Shown here piece after piece: positions 1-7,945 of a stretch of DNA of 20,551 nt (position 1 is its first letter; each line of letters begins with the position of its first letter). Under the pieces are notes generated by a model. It was not told the DNA's origin, ran no database searches, and worked only from the letters and a program-made list of their open reading frames with translations. Source of the DNA: a virus; IMG/VR virus record IMGVR_UViG_3300006922_000244, positions 1 through 20,551 of that record. One strand, written 5' to 3'. The translations under genes were made by a program, and so were the position numbers.

Positions 1-2240
1 CCGAAAGAGTAATCATCACCAATATCAAAATCACACCCTACTGGGCAGTCTGGTATTGAGAGTCCTCTATCCTTTTGCATGTTTCTTAGTAGGATTTCAC
101 AGTATTCTTCTACTGCTTCTTCCTTCACTTCTGCTAATATTGAGTCATGCACTAACGCAAATATTTTAGCAGGTATTTTCTTTTCTAACACTTCACTATG
201 TGTATCAATTGCTCCGAGTAAGTTTACATCAGAAGCAACGGACTGAACTAGAAAATTTAGTCCTGATCTCACTTCATGAGAGGCAACACCTTTATCTTTC
301 GAGGCAACATTTGGTAATCTTCTTTTTCTTCCAAAGTGACTGTAAATAAAACCATTGTCACGAATAAAGTTTTGAGAATTATCAATCCACTTACGGAGTG
401 CTGAAAACTGTTTAAAGTAGTCATCAATCACCTCTTTAGCTTCAGATACGGTAAAAAGTTTACCACTATCTTTTGTTACTTGCCAACTGATCTTTTGCGG
501 ACCAGCACCATACATTATACCAAATGTCACAGCTTTAGCAGCCTGTCTCTCCATTGGGTATAGTTTTGCAACTTCGTCTGCCTCACATGGAAGCTCAAAG
601 ACTAACTTCGCAATATTACTGTGAAAGTTGCCTCCACTCTTAAATACTTCCATAAGGTTGTGGTCTTTAGCTAAGACAGCTGCACAATATACTTCTGCAG
701 TTGTCAAGTCCATTGCAACTATTTTGTTGCCAGGCTTCGCTTTCATACAACCTTTTACTATAGGATTATCACGAGGCAGCTGTTGCATATTTAATTTACC
801 GCTAGATGATAGACGACCTGATGTAGTCCCATGAAGATTAAAGTTCGTACGCAATCTTCCATCTCTATCTAGTGCGGGTATAATTTTATCAATATAAGTT
901 GTTTTAATTTTTACATTCTGTCTAACATTCAGAATGAGTTGGGGAACTGGATGTTCTTCTGCAAGATTACCTAAGCTCTCTGCATCCGTACTATCTGCAC
1001 CTGTTCCTGTTTTCTTTCCAGTAGGCTCTAATCCAATATAATCAAATAATAACTCTCTCAATTGTTTTGTTGAGTTAGGATTGAAGTCTCCTGTATTTGT
1101 TTTGTAGTCTTGTACTTCCTTGTACTCATCTAGCTTTTGAGCAGCATCTTCGATAACATCTGCCATAAGTGTTTGTGAACTTACTAGTCTATCTGTATCG
1201 AAAGGTACTCCATTGTTTTCTGCATCAATAAGAAATCTACACCCAGGCTTTAGAATATTCTCATATACCCAAGTAAGTCTCTTGTTAGTATCTAAAGCTT
1301 TCTTAAACTTGCCATGTAGAATGTACGTACAAACTGCATCCATACCAGCATAAGTTTTCATAATATCAAATGGAATCATATCCCAACTGAAGTCTGCTTT
1401 TAGTATACCATTTGTCTTTCTATAGTCAGCTATCCAGTCATACATAGGTTTTTCATAGTCTCCATATTTAGTATGTTTGAGAGACAACTGTTTTAGTCCA
1501 TGGGTTCCTGGATTTTCATCTATTAGGTAATGCTGTAGCATTGTGTCTTCGAATCTAGGAAAGTTAAACTTAAAGTGATACTCAAACCACGATACATCAA
1601 ATTTTGCATTATGAAATACTACTATCTTTTTATCGAAGACTTCTTGTAAAAGAGCCTCACATGTTGCATTAATACAGTCGCAGTTTATATACGCACCTGT
1701 TTCACCATCATAGCTTAAACTAATACCAATCATATACCCATCTCTAGGGTACAGTCCTGATGTTTCTGAGTCAAGAGCAATATATTCACTCTCACTATCT
1801 CTAGCTTTTATAATAAATTTACTTGCTTCTACACTATCGGTTATTCCAAAAGCAATACTCTCATCTATCTTTACTACTTTCTTTTTTCCCGATACGTATT
1901 CTATAATACTTTTCTTTGAATCTTCCCAGAGTGTTTTTACTTCTGGTTTGAAAGCAATCATAGCTGGGTTCATTACAGGAATAAATTTATCATCTACAAC
2001 TTTACCACTATACTCCATAATTGAAGTAACGTTTGTGTAATACTTTAGGGCTTCTGAGCCTACTAAAATAATCCAATCATAGCTGTCTATATCTATATCT
2101 ATATCTACATCTCTTTTTAGTACTTTTTTCAGTGTTCCATCTGATGATAGCGAATATCTATCAAATTCAAATAAGTTATCAAAGTGACCTATAAAGTCAG
2201 TCCTTGACGGTTTTGCTTCTATTAATGCTACTTTAGCCAT
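1..2240 (-). CDS. polA: DNA polymerase I family A, 3' end cut by window edge
   Basis: Replicative phage DNA polymerase, with 746 residues visible. The 3'-5' exonuclease motif Exo I reads LDSETSG around D157/E159, and the HNAKFD segment fits Exo II. In the polymerase domain, motif A is DLTTAEVYCAAVLA with D511, so it keeps the metal-binding Asp and the Glu but departs from the textbook DYSQIELR. Motif B has R565, K569, F573 and Y577 in the order RQAAKAVTFGIMYG; F573 matches E. coli F762. Motif C is LVHDSI with H698-D699. Only a few C-terminal residues can be missing, because family A enzymes end about 45-50 residues after motif C. The ATG at 2240 follows AAGGAGATAGA and overlaps the end of the HNH gene by 13 bases. 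No 5'-3' nuclease domain is present, as is usual in phages. It is the last visible gene of the replication operon. Confidence 0.96.
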   Translation of the reverse strand, partial: MAKVALIEAKPSRTDFIGHFDNLFEFDRYSLSSDGTLKKVLKRDVDIDIDIDSYDWIILVGSEALKYYTNVTSIMEYSGKVVDDKFIPVMNPAMIAFKPEVKTLWEDSKKSIIEYVSGKKKVVKIDESIAFGITDSVEASKFIIKARDSESEYIALDSETSGLYPRDGYMIGISLSYDGETGAYINCDCINATCEALLQEVFDKKIVVFHNAKFDVSWFEYHFKFNFPRFEDTMLQHYLIDENPGTHGLKQLSLKHTKYGDYEKPMYDWIADYRKTNGILKADFSWDMIPFDIMKTYAGMDAVCTYILHGKFKKALDTNKRLTWVYENILKPGCRFLIDAENNGVPFDTDRLVSSQTLMADVIEDAAQKLDEYKEVQDYKTNTGDFNPNSTKQLRELLFDYIGLEPTGKKTGTGADSTDAESLGNLAEEHPVPQLILNVRQNVKIKTTYIDKIIPALDRDGRLRTNFNLHGTTSGRLSSSGKLNMQQLPRDNPIVKGCMKAKPGNKIVAMDLTTAEVYCAAVLAKDHNLMEVFKSGGNFHSNIAKLVFELPCEADEVAKLYPMERQAAKAVTFGIMYGAGPQKISWQVTKDSGKLFTVSEAKEVIDDYFKQFSALRKWIDNSQNFIRDNGFIYSHFGRKRRLPNVASKDKGVASHEVRSGLNFLVQSVASDVNLLGAIDTHSEVLEKKIPAKIFALVHDSILAEVKEEAVEEYCEILLRNMQKDRGLSIPDCPVGCDFDIGDDYSF

Positions 2241-2815
2241 TCTATCTCCTTGTCTTTTGTATATACACCATTACCTAACTGTAGGTTTGGTGCGTGTCCA
2301 CCCTTTATAATCCAGTGGTTGTCTTTAGGACATACATACTGTAAATTACTTACGTGTGGGTTGTGTTTGTTATCATCTATATGGTCTACATTGAAGAAAG
2401 GTCTTAAGATACTTCTTAAGTTCTCATCAAAGTTATGCCAATAGGGTCTTAATTCTTCCGGACAGTCCTCTAAACCTACCCAACTATCCATTACTAATAC
2501 ATGAAGTCTTACTACTCTCTTTACTGTATCTGTTCTTTCACAGTAGTTTCCTGCTTCTGTGTTCACATATTTAAGTATACTTGCAGGAAGTTTCAGTCCA
2601 ACTGAAGGATATTTATTTCCATGTGGCCCAGTTCCATACCAAGTCAAAGGTGTTCCTTCCTTCTTTACGTTGTAGTTAATTACAACTCCATCTTTTGCTA
2701 TCATGTACCCAGGTACTTCTGCACCTTGGTGATTAAGTGGTTTTAACTCTTGATTTGTCCACTCAGGACAAGCATTTTTTATATCTACCACTTCTTGTGT
2801 TTTCATATTACCCAT
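2228..2815 (-). CDS. HNH endonuclease, probably free-standing homing type
   Basis: 195 residues. The C-terminal third carries the HNH_3 pattern: NVDHIDDNK at 142-150 (catalytic D144-H145), N157 in SNLQYV and N166-H167. The first ~110 residues contain GYMIAKDG and a VVRLHVLVMD segment typical of NUMOD4/HNH_3 homing endonucleases, in which such elements precede the nuclease core. It would cut double-stranded DNA. The gene sits exactly between primase and polymerase and overlaps both, by 8 and 13 bases, so it is fully embedded in the replication operon. This is a favoured location for homing endonucleases, next to a conserved target gene. Whether it is still active, or whether it has been recruited for another role such as packaging or recombination, cannot be told from the sequence. 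Confidence 0.85.
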   Translation of the reverse strand: MGNMKTQEVVDIKNACPEWTNQELKPLNHQGAEVPGYMIAKDGVVINYNVKKEGTPLTWYGTGPHGNKYPSVGLKLPASILKYVNTEAGNYCERTDTVKRVVRLHVLVMDSWVGLEDCPEELRPYWHNFDENLRSILRPFFNVDHIDDNKHNPHVSNLQYVCPKDNHWIIKGGHAPNLQLGNGVYTKDKEIEWLK

Positions 2816-3650
2816 ATAATCTTCTCTTTAGTCTAGCAACTCCTTCTCTAGTGAAGTTGCCCGGATCATTGCCCGGTTTTAATTTAATTGTTTGATGTGC
2901 CATGCCTAGAGTTTCACATATACCTTCTACTTTGGTAGCTGCGACTTGACCTGCTTCGTCTCCATCAAACATGATATCTACTCCTGTTGCTCCTTGCATT
3001 TTTAGAATAGATAGTTTAACCCAATCTACAGACTGTGTGCCGAAGCAACAGACTGTATTCTTTAACCCCTTATCCCATAAGTTAAGAGCATCAAATATAC
3101 CCTCAACCAATATAATTCTGTTCTGTATCATTTTAGGTTTTGCAGGACACAATGGTAACTTTAATCCTGGTGGATAAAGATGATACTTTGGCCTTGTTGG
3201 ATCGTCTCGTAGTAATCTACCTATCAACCCAACTGTCTTTCCTGTTATATCTCGAATAGGGAATATAACTCTTCCTGCAAACTTGTCCCCGTCCTCCCAA
3301 GTAAATGCACTCCATATTTTCAATGTATCAGCACTAATGTTTCTTAGTGTTCCACTATACATTACTGCACCTGCTGGTAGTTTAATTCCTACTGCTGAAG
3401 CTTTCTTCTCTGCAATCTTCTCCTTTAGCATGTATCTTTTAATTTCTAGTGGAGATTGAGGTGCACCAAAGAAAGTAAATACATTACCTTTGAATCCGCA
3501 CGAGAAACAATGAAACATTCCTGTAACTTTGTCCACTCTCATACTTGGATTACTATCATCATGCTCAGGATTAAGACACTTTATAACTGCATCTTTGCCA
3601 GAGATTTGATAATCTATGCCTTTCTCTACTAATAAATTTACTGCTTCCAT
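2808..3650 (-). CDS. DnaG-like DNA primase (zinc finger + TOPRIM)
   Basis: 280 residues, short compared with bacterial DnaG (about 600). The N-terminal zinc-binding module has ligands C25, H30, C48 and C51 (CLNPEH and CFSC). A linker with GRVIFPIRDITGKTVGLIGR (about 126-145) is the typical start of the RNA polymerase core. The TOPRIM motifs follow: LVEGIFDAL with E183, and MFDGDEAG with D229 and D231, then KPGNDPGNF (258-266), the usual DPGD-like stretch. It makes RNA primers for lagging-strand synthesis. No C-terminal helicase-interaction or helicase domain is fused; the DnaB-like helicase is a separate gene upstream in the same operon. Its ATG at 3650 overlaps the stop of the 58-residue gene by one base (TAATG), implying translational coupling. 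Confidence 0.94.
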   Translation of the reverse strand: MEAVNLLVEKGIDYQISGKDAVIKCLNPEHDDSNPSMRVDKVTGMFHCFSCGFKGNVFTFFGAPQSPLEIKRYMLKEKIAEKKASAVGIKLPAGAVMYSGTLRNISADTLKIWSAFTWEDGDKFAGRVIFPIRDITGKTVGLIGRLLRDDPTRPKYHLYPPGLKLPLCPAKPKMIQNRIILVEGIFDALNLWDKGLKNTVCCFGTQSVDWVKLSILKMQGATGVDIMFDGDEAGQVAATKVEGICETLGMAHQTIKLKPGNDPGNFTREGVARLKRRLYG

Positions 3651-3826
3651 TAATGTAAGTTCTCTCCATTATATTCTAGCTCTATCTCTGCTTCGTATAT
3701 CAATCTAAATTCCTCTAGTGAGGGTATATCCATTTGATAGTTTCCAAATATTTGATTGTTTTCGTGTAATCTTCTTACATAAAGTATATAAGCTGTTTGT
3801 AATTGTTTTTCTGTATATAATATCAT
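3650..3826 (-). CDS. small hypothetical protein, 58 aa, in the replication operon
   Basis: A short gene filling the whole space between epimerase and primase. It starts at ATG 3826, overlapping the epimerase stop as ATGA, and ends in TAATG over the primase start, so both edges are coupled. The product begins MILYTEKQLQTAYILYVR and contains a central PSLEEFRLIYEAEIE stretch. It is predicted to be mostly helical, soluble, and has no cysteines. Gene status is supported by the perfect stop/start tiling rather than by any motif. I do not recognise a function; its place between sugar-nucleotide and primase genes does not define one. Confidence 0.75.
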   Translation of the reverse strand: MILYTEKQLQTAYILYVRRLHENNQIFGNYQMDIPSLEEFRLIYEAEIELEYNGENLH

Positions 3827-4617
3827 ATTTTTACTATATCCTTAATAGTTTTCTTTGGTTTCATAAATTTACTCATGTGAGGGACTTGACTTGATTCATT
3901 GTCTCCTCTTCTTCTCGGTCCGTATTCTACTTTGAACTTTGGTCCATTTTCCTCTAAGAAAGCATTTACATACTCTAAGACTGTGTAAGAGTGACCAGAC
4001 CCTAAAGGTTCGTAGTCTGTCATTGCACCTGGCGCATGTATTGCTCTTATTATCGCATCACATAAATCATCTACATGAACATAGTCTCTTACACATGTTC
4101 CATCTTTTGTATTGTAATCATTACCATATATGGTAAAAAGCCCCGTACCACATGCGTTAACCGTAGCAGCATGTAATCCTTCAGGATTTGTAGGATTTCG
4201 TCCTCCCACATTGTAGAATCTAAATATAGTATACTCTTTGCACTCAGCTTTTACAATATCTTCCGCAAGTAATTTAGATTTTGCGTAAGGGGAAGTTGGA
4301 TTAAACGCAGCACCTGTAGAGGCAAAGATAAACTTTGCGTCGTGGAAGGCATCAATTACTCTCTTAGTTCCCATTATATTTGTATTGTAATATTCTGAGG
4401 GTTTGCATACACTCTCTCCAACTTTCACTAGTCCCGCTAAATGCACAACACAGTCATACATTAGCCAGTGCTGTTCAATACCACTCCCATCACGAGGAAT
4501 ATTTTGAATATCCCAATTGTGTATGTCTAACTCTAGTACTTCATGCTCTGTAGTCTTTAGCTTCTCAACTAAACACTTACCAATAAATCCGTTACTACCT
4601 GTTACTGCTATTCTCAT
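3823..4617 (-). CDS. NAD-dependent NDP-sugar epimerase/dehydratase (GalE-like, extended SDR)
   Basis: 264 residues. The Rossmann fold starts with VTGSNGFIGK (residues 5-14, GxxGxxG), then VVHLAGLVKVGES, then FASTGAAFNPTSPYAKSK with the catalytic pair Y111-K115 (YxxxK) and S100/T101. FRFYNVGGRNP and the segment IYGNDYNTKDGTCVRDYVHVDD are hallmark GalE-type sequences. It should interconvert or modify a nucleotide-activated sugar with bound NAD. It is shorter than typical GalE (about 330), with the substrate-binding C-terminal part reduced. It overlaps the upstream nucleotidyltransferase by 23 bases, so the two are probably made together and may act in one pathway. The substrate is unknown: a modified DNA base, a cell-surface sugar and a nucleotide-sugar pool function are all open. 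Confidence 0.88.
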   Translation of the reverse strand: MRIAVTGSNGFIGKCLVEKLKTTEHEVLELDIHNWDIQNIPRDGSGIEQHWLMYDCVVHLAGLVKVGESVCKPSEYYNTNIMGTKRVIDAFHDAKFIFASTGAAFNPTSPYAKSKLLAEDIVKAECKEYTIFRFYNVGGRNPTNPEGLHAATVNACGTGLFTIYGNDYNTKDGTCVRDYVHVDDLCDAIIRAIHAPGAMTDYEPLGSGHSYTVLEYVNAFLEENGPKFKVEYGPRRRGDNESSQVPHMSKFMKPKKTIKDIVKI

Positions 4618-5005
4618 GTACTCTGTTCCTTAGTTGTGTTGTGGAAAAAGAATGTTGTCTACTTGTGTAAAAAACTTCGTGTAACCCTTTCCCTGTGAAT
4701 TCCTTGTCTACATAATCTTCTCCGACAAAACGAAGATGTATCTCTGTAGCTTCTAGTAAGTCTAGTAGACTTTGTTCTGTATCATATGGAATGATCTCGT
4801 CTATATACTTTACCCCTTTAAGTTGTACATACCTTTCGAATACAGACTGTACGGGGGTGTTCTTTTCTTGTCTATCTATGCTCGGGTCAGTTTGTAACCC
4901 TACTATTAGATAATCGCAATTATTCTTTGCTTCTTTGAGCATTACTATATGCCCTGCATGTAAGAGATCAAATGCTCCACATGTAAATCCTATACTACAT
5001 GTCAT
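4595..5005 (-). CDS. cytidylyltransferase-like nucleotidyltransferase (TagD/RfaE family)
   Basis: 136 residues, the normal length for glycerol-3-phosphate cytidylyltransferase-like enzymes. The signature is GAFDLLHAGHI with H16 and H19 (HxGH), which binds the nucleotide triphosphate. LIVGLQTDPSID follows, and the C-terminal SFSTTQLRNR (about 119-128) corresponds to the family's ISTS motif. It would transfer a nucleotidyl group from CTP or a similar NTP to a phosphorylated sugar or polyol, or to another small phosphate. The start at 5005 is preceded by AGGAG inside the end of the helicase gene, which it overlaps by 11 bases. The next gene is a GalE-like epimerase. The acceptor substrate cannot be read from the sequence. 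Confidence 0.88.
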   Translation of the reverse strand: MTCSIGFTCGAFDLLHAGHIVMLKEAKNNCDYLIVGLQTDPSIDRQEKNTPVQSVFERYVQLKGVKYIDEIIPYDTEQSLLDLLEATEIHLRFVGEDYVDKEFTGKGLHEVFYTSRQHSFSTTQLRNRVHENSSNR

Positions 5006-6344
5006 TGATAGCCTCTCCTGTAGTCATGCTCTCTTTCATTTCCTGTCTATCTTCAGGATTCATAACAGATGTAGGCCCTATACGTAAGGTTTCCCAATCC
5101 ATTTCTGAAGTAAAATCTCTCATTTGTGCGCTTCTCATTTTCTGACAACTAAAGGTCATACAGTTGTCCTGTTGTTCCCAAGCGTTTAAGCTGTACGCTG
5201 CATCAGCAGCATCGAGAATACCCTTTGCAAATCTTGCTTCTCCTGTAGCATCAGTCTGATATGGAGAGAACACCATAGTTTCGTATTGCTGAGCCATAGA
5301 CTTCAGAGTTTTACTTACTTCTATTTGTTCTGTCCACTCATACTGACGACCTGAGGCTAGTGAGCGTTTGACTTGGTTTAGATAATCTACTATAATAATA
5401 CCAACATCTGGCAACTGATTCATTTTTGTTTTGAGTACTGCGTCAATCTTACCAATTGTTAGCATTGGATCGTAAACAATCTCAATCTGCTTGTCCTCAC
5501 GAAGAGGGTTTCTGATAAGTTTGGAGTGAAGATCTTCAAAATTTCTATGACTATAAAAGTCTGTGAGTAAGTCCCCACTATCTTGATAACGATCACACCA
5601 CCACCTTGCTACTCTATCCCACTCATCCCTGGAGAGATTCTTTCTGTGTAGTCTATTCACTGGTACATTAGCACCGAGCGCACAGATACGTTGCAGAATT
5701 TGTCTGCTATCCATCTCGATAGTGAAGTAAAGCGCTGAGCGGCCTTGCTCATAAATGTTGTTTGCCAAGTTAGCACATGTAATAGATTTACCTGCACCAC
5801 GTCGTCCTCCCACTAGCACCAAATCTTTGGGAGAAAATGTAAAGTCTCTATCATACTCATTATTCAATCCTAGAGTGACAAACTTGCCTAGTTCTTCCTC
5901 GGGGTCGAACAGTTCAATTTTTGCCATATTCTCTCCAGGCGGAGTAGTATCGACTTTTTCGGAGACTTCGACCACTATTTCTTGCAGTGAATCTAAGTTC
6001 TCCTCCGCTGTAGAGAAAGCAATTGTTTCATCTACAAACGAATCTATTTGGGTTAGAATTTCGTTCTGTGTGAACTCATTCTTTTGATAATCTAGCAATG
6101 TCATTGCATCAATTTCGGTTTCTACTGACTCTATCGCGTAGACCATTTCCTGTAGTTTGGAATCCCTAATCTCAAATTTTAAGTCTTCAAAGGAAGGTAA
6201 GTCTCCATATCTATCGACATGTGAGTTGATTATTTTCCACAGCGACTTGTATTCTGAAGGCAAATAAAGTTCCTTCAGTTCTGTCCAAACTGCTATTTCG
6301 GAATTTGATAGTATCTGATGTAGTAGAGCCGAGGCTAGTGTCAT
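4995..6344 (-). CDS. dnaB: replicative DNA helicase, DnaB family
   Basis: 449 residues with the usual two-part layout. A helical N-terminal domain (1-130) is followed by the RecA-like motor. Walker A is GGRRGAGKS at 179-187; the catalytic glutamate lies in YFTIEMDSRQ (E210); Walker B is VGIIIVDYLNQ with D320; FSPYQ (Q363) fits motif H3; and the candidate arginine finger is R371 in ARFAKGILDAADAAYSL. It unwinds the fork and should work with the primase encoded three genes downstream. The ATG at 6344 follows GGGAGAAAC. A hairpin terminator lies between this gene and the upstream HTH gene, so helicase expression probably depends on read-through or antitermination from the promoter near 7906. Confidence 0.95.
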   Translation of the reverse strand: MTLASALLHQILSNSEIAVWTELKELYLPSEYKSLWKIINSHVDRYGDLPSFEDLKFEIRDSKLQEMVYAIESVETEIDAMTLLDYQKNEFTQNEILTQIDSFVDETIAFSTAEENLDSLQEIVVEVSEKVDTTPPGENMAKIELFDPEEELGKFVTLGLNNEYDRDFTFSPKDLVLVGGRRGAGKSITCANLANNIYEQGRSALYFTIEMDSRQILQRICALGANVPVNRLHRKNLSRDEWDRVARWWCDRYQDSGDLLTDFYSHRNFEDLHSKLIRNPLREDKQIEIVYDPMLTIGKIDAVLKTKMNQLPDVGIIIVDYLNQVKRSLASGRQYEWTEQIEVSKTLKSMAQQYETMVFSPYQTDATGEARFAKGILDAADAAYSLNAWEQQDNCMTFSCQKMRSAQMRDFTSEMDWETLRIGPTSVMNPEDRQEMKESMTTGEAINDM

Positions 6345-6367
6345 GTTTCTCCCAAAAATGAACGAAA

Positions 6368-6393
6368 AGAAAGGGCGAATGAACGCCCTCTCT
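6368..6393 (-). terminator. intrinsic terminator between HTH gene and helicase
   Basis: Inverted arms at 6368-6377 and 6384-6393 pair over ten positions with one A-C mismatch around a six-base loop. On the minus strand the hairpin is followed by TTTCGTTCATTTTT. It lies after the stop of the four-repeat HTH gene and before the helicase start, and no sigma70 promoter is visible between hairpin and helicase. It probably attenuates transcription into the replication core. Confidence 0.8.
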
Positions 6394-6406
6394 TAGTCTA
6401 GTTTAA

Positions 6407-7126
6407 TTAGCTAACTGATTTTTCTTTTTTAGCTGATCCATCGTAGTCTGCACATGCGAGACCTCTTCTTGTAAGCATTGTTTTCACGCCTCTTACAGTT
6501 TTACCGATTTCTTCTGCTATTTCGTCTACAGTTAAAGACGCAATTTCTAAGTCAACAAAAGGGTCTTGTTTGTTAGAGCCTTTAGTTACTTTTTGCTTAG
6601 GAATAGAGCCGATGTCTCCACTTCTTAGCAAAGAAAGAGCTTTACCTCTGATAGAGTTTACACTTCTATCTAAAGCTTCTGCAATTTCTTCTACGAATGA
6701 ACCACCGTTTACCATATCGATAAATGTTGTTTCTTCGCTTTCAGAGTAAGTTCTAGGGGTTACAACTTTCTCTGCTGGTTTTACATGACCAGTAAGTTCC
6801 ATAGATAAGATTTTACCTTGGATTGATTTTGCTGAGAATGATCCGCCTTCGAAATTCTCTGCGATTTCAGCGTATGTATATGTACCGCTGTTGTTCTCTA
6901 CAAAGTTTTGTAGAGTTGCTTCTTGTTCATCAGAAAACGCTTTGCTTGCTGATGAGGAAGCTAATTCAACTTCAAAACCCATTTTTCTCAACTTTGAAGA
7001 TACACTTCTTGTTGATGTCTCTAAGTCTTCAGCTGCTTCTGCAACTTGAGCTTGTGAGACTGGTCCTTCACCGACGAAGTTAACTAGTTGATCAGTTCTC
7101 TCGTCTGTCCATTTTGGTAATGCCAT
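6407..7126 (-). CDS. four-repeat HTH (GcrA/SANT-like) DNA-binding protein
   Basis: 239 residues made of four related helical repeats: about 5-51 (KWTDERTDQL ... SVSSKLRKMGF), 64-112 (AFSDEQEATL ... SIQGKILSMEL), 124-168 (TYSESEETTF ... SIRGKALSLL) and 187-224 (QDPFVDLEIA ... GVKTMLTRRGL). Each has an aromatic/acidic start, a turn with an IAE core, and ends in a V/I-x2-KL-like recognition helix. The pattern resembles GcrA-type and Myb/SANT-like DNA-binding domains seen in single copy elsewhere in this window. Linkers are Ser/Lys-rich. It is likely to bind DNA at extended or repeated sites, as a regulator or architectural protein. It starts three bases after the ligase C-half gene, with AAGGA inside that gene's end, and is directly followed by a terminator. 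The exact family assignment is by eye. Confidence 0.75.
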   Translation of the reverse strand: MALPKWTDERTDQLVNFVGEGPVSQAQVAEAAEDLETSTRSVSSKLRKMGFEVELASSSASKAFSDEQEATLQNFVENNSGTYTYAEIAENFEGGSFSAKSIQGKILSMELTGHVKPAEKVVTPRTYSESEETTFIDMVNGGSFVEEIAEALDRSVNSIRGKALSLLRSGDIGSIPKQKVTKGSNKQDPFVDLEIASLTVDEIAEEIGKTVRGVKTMLTRRGLACADYDGSAKKEKSVS

Positions 7127-7128
7127 TT

Positions 7129-7881
7129 TTATATTTCCTTTAATAATTTTTTTATATTTGTTATTATCTTAACGCCTTTGTTTCTAGCATTGATAGTTTT
7201 AGAACTCTCAATACCACTCTCGTTAATCAGTATTGTAACGGCGTTAGTTACAGTACCTTTTACTGTGTAGCCAGCTTTCTCAAGCACTGCTAAAGCAGCT
7301 GACTTATTCGGATAACTACTAAGTTTACCTGTGATACAGACGACTCCTTTACTCTTCTCTTTTACACTTTTTTGTTTCGTCTTGAAAGAGAAAGGTAGTG
7401 TGTTGTATTCATTCGGATAAAACTCACATTGAATCCAATCAATTAAGTTTTGAGTAGCCTTTGGCCCTAAACCTGCTCGGTGACAACTATCCCAAGTAAT
7501 ACCTGAAATATCATCCACAACTGCACAGAGTTTAGAAGAGATTGACTTACCAACAAGTGGAATTCCAAATGCTGGTAGTAATTCTTCCAACCCAGATTCT
7601 GTAGACTTCTGTACTTCTAAATACAGTTTGTCAGCAATCTTTTCAGAATTCAGGCAGTCAGATATTTCTTCCCTCGATAAGGAGTAGAGATCGTGAAAAT
7701 CCTGAATCTGTAGTTTCTGAATGGTTGAGGGGCCAAGACCTTTTATTTTAAGGTGTTTGGCAAAGCCTTCCACCTTCTTGTCCCACTTAGCAGGACAATG
7801 GTCATTCAAGCAATACAAAATATCCTTGACAAGTTTTAGACTTGTATTACAACTTGGACATTCTGTGGGTATTGCTATCAT
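7129..7881 (-). CDS. ligB: NAD-dependent DNA ligase, C-terminal half (Zn finger, HhH, BRCT)
   Basis: 250 residues matching only the back half of bacterial LigA. The four-cysteine zinc finger is C8, C11, C24, C29 (CPSC and LNDHCPAK). Helix-hairpin-helix repeats follow (about 36-150, for example FAKHLKIKGLGPSTIQKL), and a BRCT domain occupies about 175-250 (GVVCITGKLSSYP). It lacks the adenylation and OB domains, which are encoded separately at 8496-9428. The two products presumably associate to form one nick-sealing enzyme; separately encoded NAD+ ligase subunits are known from phage T5. The transcript starts about 18 bases upstream from its own strong promoter, so it is made independently of the other half. 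Confidence 0.93.
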   Translation of the reverse strand: MIAIPTECPSCNTSLKLVKDILYCLNDHCPAKWDKKVEGFAKHLKIKGLGPSTIQKLQIQDFHDLYSLSREEISDCLNSEKIADKLYLEVQKSTESGLEELLPAFGIPLVGKSISSKLCAVVDDISGITWDSCHRAGLGPKATQNLIDWIQCEFYPNEYNTLPFSFKTKQKSVKEKSKGVVCITGKLSSYPNKSAALAVLEKAGYTVKGTVTNAVTILINESGIESSKTINARNKGVKIITNIKKLLKEI

Positions 7882-7905
7882 CTCTTATTCTCAAAATATA
7901 CATAT

Positions 7906-7945
7906 ATTATACTAAGATTTTGACCATTTGTCAAGATCTATTTTT
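7906..7945 (-). promoter_or_regulatory. strong sigma70 promoter of the ligase C-half/replication operon
   Basis: On the minus strand -35 TTGACA (7934-7929) and -10 TATAAT (7911-7906) are separated by exactly 17 bases. The -35 is preceded by the window's shared upstream box, here AAAAATAGATC. The predicted start near 7899 gives a leader of about 18 bases to the ATG at 7881. The promoter sits inside the end of the GIY-YIG gene. Confidence 0.92.
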
